Shown piece after piece: positions 43,392-52,314 of a stretch of 64,000 bases of DNA. Source of the stretch: Thalassolituus sp. UBA1087 (GTDB taxonomy: Bacteria > Pseudomonadota > Gammaproteobacteria > Pseudomonadales > Oceanobacteraceae); the NCBI GenBank assembly GCA_002314145.1, contig DCCG01000045.1, positions 106,707-170,706 on the forward strand, written 5' to 3'. A program made the position numbers and the translations under genes. The stretch's first letter is position 1, and every line of letters starts with the position of its first letter. The notes under the pieces were generated by a model that was given only the letters and a program-made list of their open reading frames with translations, searched no databases and was not told the DNA's origin.

Positions 43392-44930
43392 TTATTGCCA
43401 GTTGGATTCATTCCAGTTTGTTTCGCCCCAGACCGCGTTTTCATCGCTGTCGCATGCGTCACCGATACCATTGCCGTCTTCATCTTCCTGACCGGCATTC
43501 GCCACGGTCGGACAATTATCACTGCCGTCTTCGATGTCATCCGCATCACCATCGCTGTTATCCGGATATGGGTCAGAGTTATCACCGATGCCATCACTAT
43601 CCGTGTCGGTGGTTTCAGTCGGATCATCATCAAATGCGTCGGCGTTATCACCGGTACCATCACTGTCTGAATCCAGATATTCATCAGGATCGTCAGGGAA
43701 AGCATCCGAGTTATCGCCATAACCATCATCATCGCTGTCAGTGGTTTCAGTCGGGTCATCATCAAACGCGTCAGCATTATCGCCAGTACCATCACCATCA
43801 GAATCAAGCCATTCGCTGTCATCTTCCGGGAATGCATCCTCGCTGTCGGCCACACCATCACCGTCAATATCGGAAACCACCTCAGCCGTGCCCGGTGTAC
43901 TGTCGATGCTGCCGTCTTCGAGTTCGGTGGTGGATGACGTCACGGCGGTAGTATCAGTTTCTTCAGCAATCAGGGATTCGATATCACTGATCGTGGTTGT
44001 GGTACCGGGAATGGTCATCTGCGAAACATCCTGGGTCACCGAATCCTGCACCGCCGCAGTGCTGACAGAGCTGAATACAGACACAGCACCGGACTCAGAC
44101 TGGCCGTCGATATCGCCGTCGGTCATATCCTCAACCAGCGCTGCCAGCACGTCGTCCGATGACGAAGCACCAGACAAAACATTTTCTGACAGGTCATTGA
44201 CCACCACCGCCAGGGATTCAATCGCCTGACGGTAACCGACCACACTGGTAAGGTCAGCCGTATCGGTCGTATCAGCCGTCACCAGTGGTACTGCGGTATA
44301 AAGATCAAAGGATGCATCCAGACCAAAGCCCAGTGTTGACACTACCTGGCCGGCAGCAACCTGCAATGCCGCAGTGAACTCTGCCGCGGACAGGTCACCG
44401 TCGCCATTGCCGCTGTAGGGTGAAGATGTGCTGTCGGCTTTTGCTGTTGCCAGCCCCACAGCCATAGTCGTCAGAGGTGTTGCGTAAACCTCATTGCCAG
44501 CAATAATCGTATCCGCAGAGATCACATTGGCCAGTGACGTAATAATGGGGGCAGAACCTGTATTAATGTCCGTCGTGCCATCATTGGCGCTGATCACCAG
44601 CAGCAGCTGCTGACCGGCATAGCCTTCAGGCAGCGTTAGTCCCTGAATAAACGAGTTAGATCCGGTAGATGCGGTGCTGATCGTTTCACCACGCAAATCA
44701 GTTGCAGCAAGATCCAGGCTATAAAGTGCGACATCGGCATTTGCCAGGGGTCCTTTAACACCGGCACCTGATACGTTGGTTAACGAGGGCTCGTCAGGCG
44801 TTGACGGGTCATTGGGCTGTGGTGTTTCACCGGAAGAAGATGAACCGCCACCACCACAGGCCGTCAACATAAAGCTGGCCACAGCCACAGCCACAGCCAA
44901 CGCATTGCGGGGCTTGATATTCAGAGTCAT
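43392..44930 (-). CDS. Surface lipoprotein with thrombospondin type-3 calcium repeats
   Basis: A 512-residue lipoprotein with lipobox MLTAC (Cys25) and a Gly/Ser/Pro linker. Residues 50-350 form a Ser/Thr-rich domain with NGDGDLSAAEF, an EF-hand-like loop. From residue 354 five 22-residue acidic DxDxDG repeats follow, alternating between an AFPxD form and an AFDDDPTETT form, then a cysteine-containing final repeat (DNCPTVANAGQ, GIGDACD). The protein ends in an unusual tryptophan tail (VWGETNWNESNWQ). TSP3 repeats bind calcium and stiffen surface proteins. First gene of an operon with the coiled-coil exported protein. Confidence 0.85.
   Translation of the reverse strand: MTLNIKPRNALAVAVAVASFMLTACGGGGSSSSGETPQPNDPSTPDEPSLTNVSGAGVKGPLANADVALYSLDLAATDLRGETISTASTGSNSFIQGLTLPEGYAGQQLLLVISANDGTTDINTGSAPIITSLANVISADTIIAGNEVYATPLTTMAVGLATAKADSTSSPYSGNGDGDLSAAEFTAALQVAAGQVVSTLGFGLDASFDLYTAVPLVTADTTDTADLTSVVGYRQAIESLAVVVNDLSENVLSGASSSDDVLAALVEDMTDGDIDGQSESGAVSVFSSVSTAAVQDSVTQDVSQMTIPGTTTTISDIESLIAEETDTTAVTSSTTELEDGSIDSTPGTAEVVSDIDGDGVADSEDAFPEDDSEWLDSDGDGTGDNADAFDDDPTETTDSDDDGYGDNSDAFPDDPDEYLDSDSDGTGDNADAFDDDPTETTDTDSDGIGDNSDPYPDNSDGDADDIEDGSDNCPTVANAGQEDEDGNGIGDACDSDENAVWGETNWNESNWQ
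43542..43871 (-). repeat. TSP3-coding tandem repeats with 132-base higher-order period
   Basis: Five 66-base units (22 codons) encode DxDxDG repeats. Adjacent units alternate in type, so near-identical DNA recurs every 132 bases (for example, the stretches at 43609 and 43741). The array is protein-coding, not CRISPR. Confidence 0.85.
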
Positions 44931-45232
44931 AGCATTTCCTTAAATTCTGATCAGACATCTGTTGTCCAATTTAACGATCAAACTCAGCTCATTTCCTGCT
45001 CGATGGTAGCTTAGAATTATTACGGTATTAGAAAAATCACGCCTCAATTGACCACTTTGCTTACACTTTGTAACAAATAATATCAATACCATAGTGCCAT
45101 GCCCCACAACCGCAAGCGACCGGCCTTCAGGTACCGCCAATTGCACCAGCCTGTTCCAGCGGACTCTCTTGATCGGTGCGCTGGTTTTCTTACACTGACG
45201 CCGCGGCTTATTTTAAAACAGCCGTTTTATTC
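44931..45232. other. Divergent spacer between TSP3 lipoprotein and ribB leader
   Basis: About 300 AT-richer bases with no gene. It should hold promoters for the lipoprotein operon (leftward) and for ribB (rightward). I see no other supported element before the riboswitch. Confidence 0.5.
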
Positions 45233-45405
45233 TCAGGGCGGGGCGGAATTCCCCACCGGTGGTAGGTGTCGCCTGCACTAGCGGGCCTTTCGGTCAGTAA
45301 AGGCAGAGACACGAGCCCACGAGCGCCTGCAGCACCACGCGGCTTCAGGGTCAGCAGATCTGGTCAGATGCCAGAGCCGACGGTCATAGTCCGGATGAAA
45401 GAGGA
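45233..45405 (+). promoter_or_regulatory. FMN riboswitch (RFN element) upstream of ribB
   Basis: The leader carries the conserved RFN pieces in order: TCAGGGCGGGGCGGAATTCC with CCCCACCGGTGGTA, then GCCCACGAGCG, GGTCAGCAGATCTGGT, and the closing AGTCCGGATGAAAGAGGA. These are the usual conserved segments of FMN riboswitches. It should sense FMN and lower ribB expression. About 130 bases separate it from the ribB start. Confidence 0.96.
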
Positions 45406-45469
45406 TAAGCGACATACCGGCCACCGGTGCCGCCCGCTGTGTGCGGCTGACGGTGCGTGTCTGTTGTTT

Positions 45470-45492
45470 GCCGGTGCAGAGTATGCACCGGC
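45470..45492 (+). promoter_or_regulatory. Hairpin between the FMN riboswitch and ribB
   Basis: A perfect nine-base stem (GCCGGTGCA with TGCACCGGC) around a five-base loop. There is no T-run, so it is not a simple terminator. It may be part of the riboswitch expression platform, because a CACCGGTG stretch just after the aptamer could compete for pairing. Confidence 0.5.
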
Positions 45493-45537
45493 CCTCCTGC
45501 TATCAGCCCTGATTCATGTTTTCTGTGGAGTATGACC

Positions 45538-46218
45538 ATGAATCAGACCAACCCGATTGCCAACAACCTGCGGGCCGTTGTCAGTGACCACTCACTGCTG
45601 ACACTGACGCCTGCTGAACGTGTAGAGCAGGCATTAACTGCCCTGCGTAACGGCGGCGGCGTATTGCTGCTGGATGATGAGGACCGTGAAAACGAAGGCG
45701 ATCTGATTTTTTCCGTTGATCACTTAACCAATGCTCAGATGGCGCTGATGATCCGTGAAGGCAGCGGTATTGTCTGCCTGTGCCTGCCCGATGAAACCGC
45801 CGACCATCTGCAGTTGCCGCCCATGGTTGTGAACAATGAGAGCGCTAATCAGACGGCCTTTACGGTATCGATTGAAGCCAGACGAGGCGTCACCACCGGC
45901 GTATCCGCCGCCGACCGGGTGACCACCATCAAAACCGCCTGTGCTGCCGGTGCCGAGGCTGCTGATCTGGCGCGCCCGGGCCACGTATTCCCGCTGCGTG
46001 CCCGCAGCCAGGGCGTACTGGAACGACGGGGCCATACAGAAGGCACAGTGGATCTGATGAAACTGGCAGGTCTGTCTGCCGCCGGCGTGCTGTGCGAAGT
46101 CACCAACGCAGACGGTACGATGGCCAAAACGGCAGAGATCATTGCTTTCGGCCAGCGCCATGGCATGCCGGTGCTGACCATCGAAGATATCGTTCACTAC
46201 CGCCGCCACCACTGCTGA
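45538..46218 (+). CDS. ribB: 3,4-dihydroxy-2-butanone 4-phosphate synthase
   Basis: A 226-residue enzyme of riboflavin synthesis that converts ribulose 5-phosphate to DHBP. The DDEDRENEGD active-site block and the RPGHVFPLRA, GVTTGVSAADR and HTEGTVDLM motifs are all present. No GTP cyclohydrolase II domain is fused. ATG 45538 is chosen because GTGGAG lies seven bases upstream; the ATG six bases earlier is too close. Controlled by the FMN riboswitch. The gene converges on motY. Confidence 0.96.
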   Translation: MNQTNPIANNLRAVVSDHSLLTLTPAERVEQALTALRNGGGVLLLDDEDRENEGDLIFSVDHLTNAQMALMIREGSGIVCLCLPDETADHLQLPPMVVNNESANQTAFTVSIEARRGVTTGVSAADRVTTIKTACAAGAEAADLARPGHVFPLRARSQGVLERRGHTEGTVDLMKLAGLSAAGVLCEVTNADGTMAKTAEIIAFGQRHGMPVLTIEDIVHYRRHHC

Positions 46219-46241
46219 GTCAGAGGTCTGTGCCGGCCTGC

Positions 46242-47147
46242 TCACTGAGTGGGCCGGAAACGGAGTTCCTGCGGAATTTCCATATCCGCCCGCTGCTCCA
46301 GACGGATAGTGACACGACGGTTCTGAGCCCGCCCGGCCGCGGTGCTGTTGGTGGCAATCGGATAACGGTCACCGTGGAAACGGGTGGTGATCATCTCAGG
46401 ATTAATGCCCTGCTTGATAAAGTAACGCTCGACATCTTCCACCCGCGCCTTGGAGGTCTGACGGTTGTCATAACGCCGTCCGACGTTATCTGAATGGCCA
46501 TCGAGGTAGACGGCAAACACCCGCGGATCGTGTTTGATGTAGAACACAATGCGGTCGAGTACCGCCATATCACGTTTATCGATCATATCTTCACCGCTGG
46601 CGAACAATACTTTCGAGCGGGCGATCTGATCAAAATTCAGTGGCAACAGCTGTTGTACACATTCCATATACTGGCGGTAATAGTCGATAAACCCGGCGGC
46701 CGACAGGTGTACCTGTACAAATCGTGTCGGATCGTAATACGTCCTGTGACTGATGGCCGGCCACTTCCCTTCCAGCAGCGCATGCAGAAACTGATTTGTG
46801 CGCTCAACATCTAATGAGAGATTCGGAGTTTCATCAAGGATGCGGGCTGTGCCCAGACTTTCGGTTTTGCCCGACGGCTGCCAGGGCGGTGGCAGTATCG
46901 AGACCCGCGCCTGACTGTAGTCCATCAGATTACGCTGAGTTTCCAGCTGAAACGTCACGTCTTCACCGGCCTGATGATAAAACACACCACGGCCATAATC
47001 GGGTATATCCTGACCAAAACGGCATTCAAACACCGAGCCGGAAATACTCCAGCGGGTATCGCCGACACTGCTGCCATATTCCAGTGCCGCGTCAGCCAGA
47101 ACCAGCGGACTGAGCCATGTTAAAACCAAAAATCGCCACATAATCAT
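46242..47147 (-). CDS. motY: Sodium-type flagellar stator ring protein MotY
   Basis: A 301-residue protein with a signal peptide and two domains. The N-terminal part resembles the MotY-specific domain (SVFECRFGQDIPDYGRGVFYHQAGEDVTF) that binds the flagellar basal body. The C-terminal half is an OmpA-like peptidoglycan-binding domain (VYLDGHSDNVGRRYDNRQTSKARVEDVERYF, then RFHGDRYPIA and NRRVTIRL). It would help anchor stator units of a polar flagellum. It is divergent from pyrC-rnt, the same neighbourhood as in Pseudomonas, which strengthens the call. No other flagellar gene is in this window apart from the chemoreceptor. Confidence 0.9.
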   Translation of the reverse strand: MIMWRFLVLTWLSPLVLADAALEYGSSVGDTRWSISGSVFECRFGQDIPDYGRGVFYHQAGEDVTFQLETQRNLMDYSQARVSILPPPWQPSGKTESLGTARILDETPNLSLDVERTNQFLHALLEGKWPAISHRTYYDPTRFVQVHLSAAGFIDYYRQYMECVQQLLPLNFDQIARSKVLFASGEDMIDKRDMAVLDRIVFYIKHDPRVFAVYLDGHSDNVGRRYDNRQTSKARVEDVERYFIKQGINPEMITTRFHGDRYPIATNSTAAGRAQNRRVTIRLEQRADMEIPQELRFRPTQ

Positions 47148-47315
47148 CGTCTTGGGTAAATTCCGCGGGGGTCCGCACGATTTCCGCTATTGCGGCCTTC
47201 TGCCACTGTATCGGCCGCCTGGCGGGCAAATTAAGGGCGGTTTTCAACGCATATTCCGGTACAATGCCGGCAGATTTATCTGTTAACACCATTATTTTAG
47301 ACAAGGTTGAGCCCT

Positions 47316-48353
47316 ATGACGGAACGTCTGACCATAACCCGCCCTGATGACTGGCACCTGCATGTACGCGACGGCGCGGTACTGCAGCATACGGTGCCGG
47401 CCACAGCCCGGGTCATGAAACGCGCCATCATCATGCCGAACCTGCAGCCGCCGGTGATGAACGCAGAACAGGCACTGGAATACCGCGGCCGGATTCTGTC
47501 GCGGGTCCCTCAGGGGCTCAATTTCAACCCGCTGATGGTGCTTTATCTGACCGATAACACCACCCCGGAGATGATCCGTGAGGCCAGCGAAAGCGGCCAT
47601 ATCGTCGCGGTTAAACTCTATCCCGCCGGCGCTACGACCAATTCTGATTCCGGCGTAACGGATCTCGGCAAGCTGGATGATGTTGTCGCCGCGCTGGCGG
47701 AGCACAATATGCCGTTGTTAGTCCACGGCGAAGTGACTCACAACCATATTGATATCTTTGACCGTGAAAAAGCTTTTCTGGATACCGTACTGGCGCCCCT
47801 GGTCAGCCGTCACCCGCAACTGAAAGTGGTGGTTGAACACATCACCACCAAAGATGCTGCCGAATTTGTATTGAGCCAGGGCGACAACGTCGGCGCTACG
47901 ATCACGGTCCAGCATCTGGCCTACAACCGTAACCATATGCTGGTCGGCGGTATCAAACCGCATTTTTACTGTCTGCCCATCCTGAAGCGTAATATTCATC
48001 AGCAGGCCCTGCAGGACGCAGTGGCCGGTGGCAGCCATAAATTTTTCCTCGGTACCGACAGCGCGCCGCACGCCAAAGGCGCGAAAGAAAGTGCCTGTGG
48101 CTGCGCCGGTTGTTTCTCTGCCTATGCCGCCATTGAGCTGTACGCTGAAATTTTCGAAGATCTGGGCGCACTGGATAAGCTGGAAGCCTTTGCCAGCTTT
48201 AATGGCCCGGATTTTTATGGTCTGCCCCGCAACAGTGATGACATCACGCTGGTAAAAGAAGCCTGGCAGGCACCATCTGAAATGCCTTTTGGGCAGGATG
48301 TTATCGTGCCGCTGAGAGCGGGTGAAACTCTGCGCTGGAAACTGGAGTACTGA
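47316..48353 (+). CDS. pyrC: Dihydroorotase (class II)
   Basis: A 345-residue zinc amidohydrolase of pyrimidine synthesis that closes carbamoyl-aspartate to dihydroorotate. The metal-binding HLHVRDG motif, the carboxylated-lysine region AVKLYPAGATTNS, the HGEVT and EHITTKDA histidines and the FFLGTDSAPH motif are all visible. ATG 47316 has AAGG nine bases upstream; an in-frame TTG at 47307 is less likely. The stop is three bases before the rnt start, so the two genes are one operon. Confidence 0.96.
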   Translation: MTERLTITRPDDWHLHVRDGAVLQHTVPATARVMKRAIIMPNLQPPVMNAEQALEYRGRILSRVPQGLNFNPLMVLYLTDNTTPEMIREASESGHIVAVKLYPAGATTNSDSGVTDLGKLDDVVAALAEHNMPLLVHGEVTHNHIDIFDREKAFLDTVLAPLVSRHPQLKVVVEHITTKDAAEFVLSQGDNVGATITVQHLAYNRNHMLVGGIKPHFYCLPILKRNIHQQALQDAVAGGSHKFFLGTDSAPHAKGAKESACGCAGCFSAYAAIELYAEIFEDLGALDKLEAFASFNGPDFYGLPRNSDDITLVKEAWQAPSEMPFGQDVIVPLRAGETLRWKLEY

Positions 48354-48356
48354 TTA

Positions 48357-49022
48357 ATGAACCAGCCAACAGAGGAAGTAAAACAGGAAAAATCCTTAAT
48401 GGCCCAGCGCTTCCGTGGGTTTTTACCGGTCGTGGTCGATGTGGAGACCGGTGGCTTTAATGCCGATACCGACGCTTTGCTGGAAATTGCCATGGTCACA
48501 CTGAAAATGGATGACGAGGGTTACCTGCATCCGCATGAAACCATGAGTGCCAATATCCACCCGTTTGACGGCGCGAACCTGGAGCAGGAAGCACTGGATT
48601 TCACCGGCATTGATCCCTTTGATCCTGAGCGTGACGCCGAATTTGAAATTGATGCATTAACTGAAATGTTCCAGACGGTACGCCGGGAAATCAAAAGCAA
48701 CGACTGCAACCGGGCGGTATTGGTCGGCCATAACGCGCACTTTGATCACGGATTTCTGCGTGCCGCCGTCGACCGTAACGAAATCAAACGCGATCCGTTT
48801 CACCCCTTTTCGTCGTTTGATACAGCCTCGATATCGGCCATTGCTCTGGGCCACACAGTGTTAGCCAAAAGCTGTAAAATCGCCGGTATTGATTTTGATA
48901 ACAGCGAAGCCCACAGCGCCGAATACGACACCTACAAAACCGCTGAGCTGTTCTGCTTTATTGTTAACCGCTATAAAGACCTTGGCGGCTGGCCACTGGC
49001 TCTGGCCAACGCTGACAGCTGA
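48357..49022 (+). CDS. rnt: Ribonuclease T
   Basis: A 221-residue DEDDh 3'-5' exoribonuclease that trims tRNA and other small RNA ends. The first acidic motif (VVVDVETGGFNADTDALLEIA), the central GHNAHFDHGFL block and the HSAEYDTYKTAELF motif carry the catalytic residues. Length is typical. It follows pyrC directly and ends in a strong terminator. Confidence 0.96.
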   Translation: MNQPTEEVKQEKSLMAQRFRGFLPVVVDVETGGFNADTDALLEIAMVTLKMDDEGYLHPHETMSANIHPFDGANLEQEALDFTGIDPFDPERDAEFEIDALTEMFQTVRREIKSNDCNRAVLVGHNAHFDHGFLRAAVDRNEIKRDPFHPFSSFDTASISAIALGHTVLAKSCKIAGIDFDNSEAHSAEYDTYKTAELFCFIVNRYKDLGGWPLALANADS

Positions 49023-49058
49023 GCAAGCGCGGCGCAGGAACAGCGCGCTGAGCGCAAT

Positions 49059-49089
49059 AAAAAACGGCATCCTCAGGGTGCCGTTTTTT
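49059..49089 (+). terminator. Terminator after rnt
   Basis: AAAAAACGGCA and TGCCGTTTTTT arms with an inner CC/GG pair and a T-run, about 36 bases after the rnt stop. Confidence 0.9.
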
Positions 49090-49229
49090 ATACCAGGCAA
49101 GTTATTGCAGAGCTTACACTTGTGCGGCGCGGGCTTCCCCGGGGCTTATTTTCAGATAGAATGCTCTGCCCCGTTAGTCGCAAACTGTACTGACGCTCTA
49201 TTTTCAAAGCAGGTTTAAAGCAGGAAACT

Positions 49230-49601
49230 ATGGATTACCGCTTTTACTACAATGAACGCCAGCTGCCCTGCGCAGCCCTTTCTATGGATCACGAAGCCTT
49301 CGGGCTGTGGCTCACTGACGATCTGAGCGATAACAGTGAACAACTGGACGAGTTGCTCGATGCCATCACCCGGCTGGAAGATGGCCGTATGACCGAATAT
49401 GAATGGCAGGGCCACAACTTTGTTCTCTATCTGACCCGGGAAGACGCCGACATCACCGCCCGCGAGCTGCTGCAGGAACATTCCCGCGCCGAACTGGATG
49501 AAGAAGATATGGATTTTTACGATGCCGAATCCCGGGCCAGCTGCGGACTGGATGATCTGCGTGAGCTGCTGATTGAATGGCTGGAGTTTGTGCAAAGCTG
49601 A
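49230..49601 (+). CDS. yacL: UPF0231 family protein (YacL-like)
   Basis: A 123-residue acidic protein matching the YacL/UPF0231 pattern: an MDYRFY start, an SMDHEAFGLWL segment, and the C-terminal DMDFYDAESRASCGLDDL block that closely parallels E. coli YacL. The family has no assigned function. It stands alone before the katG region. Confidence 0.88.
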   Translation: MDYRFYYNERQLPCAALSMDHEAFGLWLTDDLSDNSEQLDELLDAITRLEDGRMTEYEWQGHNFVLYLTREDADITARELLQEHSRAELDEEDMDFYDAESRASCGLDDLRELLIEWLEFVQS

Positions 49602-49706
49602 TTGGCTCAGAGCGGGCCACCCGCCAGCTTGTCATCATGCCCTGCCACTCCGTCACCGCCCAATAACGCTCGAAAATAGCTATTAAGAATAAAAATATAA
49701 AAAACG

Positions 49707-49721
49707 ATAGATTTTTACTAA
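49707..49721. promoter_or_regulatory. Possible OxyR-like half site upstream of katG
   Basis: ATAG-N7-CTAA lies about 150 bases before katG and matches one half of the OxyR pattern (ATAG-N7-CTAT) with one mismatch. The second half at the expected spacing is poor, so this is only a candidate. Confidence 0.25.
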
Positions 49722-49870
49722 CAAATGCATAACCACAACCAATTCGGCAACCTGCAACCTTTCTCATAAGCTGGTTTCAGACACAAGCATGAAGACAGTC
49801 ACTGAGTTCAAGGCAACCCGGGTGATTCGTCTTATGATCTCTGCAGCGACAACAAAGGAAGGAGAAGGTT

Positions 49871-52048
49871 ATGAGCAACAACGCTGGCAAATGTCCGGTG
49901 ATGCACGGTGGTAACACCGCCTCCGGTAACGACAATATGGCCTGGTGGCCCAATGCCCTGAATCTGGACATCCTCCACCAGCATGACACCAAAACCGATC
50001 CTCTCGGTGATGACTTTGATTACCATGAAGCACTGAAAAGCCTGGATGTTGAAGCGCTCAAACAGGACCTGCGCGACCTCATCAGCAGCAGCCAGGACTG
50101 GTGGCCATCAGACTGGGGCAGCTACGTGGGCATGTTTGCCCGGGTCGCCTGGCACGCCGCAGGTTCCTATCGTCTGGCCGATGGCCGCGGTGGTGGCGGT
50201 ACCGGCAACCAGCGTTTTGCCCCGCTCAACAGCTGGCCGGATAACGTCAACACAGACAAAGGCCGCCGCCTGTTGTGGCCCATCAAAAAGAAATACGGCA
50301 ACAAAATTTCCTGGGCGGACCTGATTATTCTGTCCGGTACCATCGCCTATGAAGTTGCAGGCCTGAAAACCTTTGGCTTTGCCTTCGGCCGGAAAGATAT
50401 CTGGCACCCGGAAAAAGACACCTACTGGGGGGCGGAAAAAGAATGGCTGGCACCCAGTGATGGCCGTTACGGTGACGTGAGCAAACCTGACACCATGGAA
50501 AACCCGTTAGCCGCCGTCCAGATGGGACTTATTTACGTTAACCCGGAAGGGGTAAACGGCCAGCCGGACCCGCAGAAAACTGCCGATCAGGTGCGTGAAA
50601 CCTTTGCCCGTATGGCGATGAACGATGAAGAAACCGCAGCACTGACCGCGGGCGGCCACACTATTGGTAAATGTCACGGTAATGGTAACGCCGACAACCT
50701 GAGCCCGGACCCTGAAGCCGCAGATGTGGAATACCAGGGCATCGGCTGGATGAACACCAAAGGCCGCAGCACAGGCCGGGATACCGTCGTCAGTGGCATC
50801 GAGGGGGCCTGGACAAAAAACCCGACACAATGGGATATGGGCTACTTCGACATGCTGTTCGGCCACGAATGGGAACTGCAGAAAAGTCCCGCAGGCGCCT
50901 GGCAGTGGCAACCGGTGAACATCAGAGAAGAAGATATGCCGGTGGACGTGGAAGACCCGTCCATACGTTGCATGCCTATCATGACTGACGCCGACATGGC
51001 CATGAAAGTGGACCCGGTCTACAACGAAATCTGCCGGAAGTTCATGCAGGACCCGGCGTACTTCGATGACTGCTTCGCCCGCGCCTGGTTCAAACTGACA
51101 CACCGTGACCTGGGGCCGAAAAGCCGTTATCAGGGGCCGGATGTACCGGCGGAAGATCTGATCTGGCAGGATCCGATACCGGCCGCGGAATACGTGCCCA
51201 GTGCCGCTGAGCTGGATACGCTGAAAGATCTGATTCTGACTTCAGACCTGTCGCCCGCTGACTTAATTGCAACGGCCTGGGACAGCGCCCGTACCTTCCG
51301 GGGTTCCGATTATCGCGGCGGCGCCAATGGCGCACGCATTCGCCTCGCCCCGCAGAAAGACTGGGAAGGCAATGAGCCGGAACGCCTGCAGAAAGTGCTC
51401 AGTGGCCTTGAGGCCATCCGTTCAGACTTTGGCAAACCGATCAGCATGGCCGACCTTATTGTTCTCGGTGGCAGCGCAGCCGTCGAGCAGGCAGCCAAAA
51501 ACGCCGGTGTTGAAATAACAGTGCCCTTCAGCCCGGGACGCGGTGATGCCACGGATGAAATGACGGATGCGGAATCTTTTGAGCCACTGGAACCGGTCGC
51601 TGATGGCTTCCGTAACTGGCTGAAGAAAGACTACACCGTGATGCCGGAAGAACTGCTTCTCGACCGTGCTCAGCTGATGGGACTGACGGCACCGGAGATG
51701 ACTGTACTCATCGGTGGCATGCGGGTTCTTGGCACCAATTACGGTGGCAGTAAAGACGGCGTATTCACTGAACAGGAAGGCGTTTTAAGCAACGACTTCT
51801 TTGTTAACCTGACGGATATGGCTTACCGCTGGGAGCCAACGGGTAAAAACAGCTATAACATTGTTGACCGCCACACGGGGGATACTCAATGGACAGCGAC
51901 CCGTGTCGATCTGGTATTTGGCTCTAATTCAATTTTAAGAGCTTATGCCGAGGTCTACGCTCAGGATGACAACAAAGAAAAATTTGTTAAAGACTTTGTT
52001 AACGCCTGGGTGAAGGTGATGAATGCCGATCGGTTTGATCTGAAATAA
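49871..52048 (+). CDS. katG: Catalase-peroxidase
   Basis: A 725-residue heme enzyme that breaks down hydrogen peroxide and organic peroxides. The distal-site block FARVAWHAAGSYR (Arg, Trp, His), the proximal-His segment GGHTIGKCHG, and the YVNPEGVNGQPDP loop with the adduct tyrosine are all clear, as is the C-terminal duplicated domain. Length fits typical KatG. There is no signal peptide, so it is cytoplasmic. It ends in a terminator and is followed by the FeSII-like ferredoxin gene. Confidence 0.97.
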   Translation: MSNNAGKCPVMHGGNTASGNDNMAWWPNALNLDILHQHDTKTDPLGDDFDYHEALKSLDVEALKQDLRDLISSSQDWWPSDWGSYVGMFARVAWHAAGSYRLADGRGGGGTGNQRFAPLNSWPDNVNTDKGRRLLWPIKKKYGNKISWADLIILSGTIAYEVAGLKTFGFAFGRKDIWHPEKDTYWGAEKEWLAPSDGRYGDVSKPDTMENPLAAVQMGLIYVNPEGVNGQPDPQKTADQVRETFARMAMNDEETAALTAGGHTIGKCHGNGNADNLSPDPEAADVEYQGIGWMNTKGRSTGRDTVVSGIEGAWTKNPTQWDMGYFDMLFGHEWELQKSPAGAWQWQPVNIREEDMPVDVEDPSIRCMPIMTDADMAMKVDPVYNEICRKFMQDPAYFDDCFARAWFKLTHRDLGPKSRYQGPDVPAEDLIWQDPIPAAEYVPSAAELDTLKDLILTSDLSPADLIATAWDSARTFRGSDYRGGANGARIRLAPQKDWEGNEPERLQKVLSGLEAIRSDFGKPISMADLIVLGGSAAVEQAAKNAGVEITVPFSPGRGDATDEMTDAESFEPLEPVADGFRNWLKKDYTVMPEELLLDRAQLMGLTAPEMTVLIGGMRVLGTNYGGSKDGVFTEQEGVLSNDFFVNLTDMAYRWEPTGKNSYNIVDRHTGDTQWTATRVDLVFGSNSILRAYAEVYAQDDNKEKFVKDFVNAWVKVMNADRFDLK

Positions 52049-52066
52049 TCCACTTATTAAGAACTC

Positions 52067-52091
52067 AAAGGAGGCTCCGGCCTCCTTTTTT
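52067..52091 (+). terminator. Terminator after katG
   Basis: AAAGGAGGC and GCCTCCTTT arms around a four-base loop with a T-run. Confidence 0.9.
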
Positions 52092-52314
52092 ATGCTCTTT
52101 ATTTAAGGTTTTTATTTAAAGGTCTATAGCAGACCACAACAGTCAGAAATTGGCCGATAGCAACAGAGCGCAAACCTGACAATGTATTAAACCCATCGCC
52201 TCACTGGCACACCAAACCCATACAAAACAACTACTTAGCCTTCCGGTAAAACGGCTGGTTTTTTGCTCCCTATCAGCTGCTTGACCCACAATAATGATTA
52301 TGGAGAACCGTGAT

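Noticed and set aside
43542..43871. CRISPR-like periodic repeats
   Set aside because: Spacers are not unique; units are coding, in frame and encode DxDxDG repeats of a lipoprotein.
43418..44229. Long antisense open frames over the TSP3 repeats
   Set aside because: They arise from the biased codons of the calcium repeats on the other strand; the sequences are low-complexity and lack starts with ribosome sites.
45266..45535. Small open frame in the ribB leader
   Set aside because: It runs through the conserved FMN riboswitch and its hairpin; codons show no protein-like pattern.
46230..46260. Terminator between ribB and motY
   Set aside because: CCGGCC/GGCCGG arms can pair, but there is no T-run on either strand and the inner pairing is irregular.
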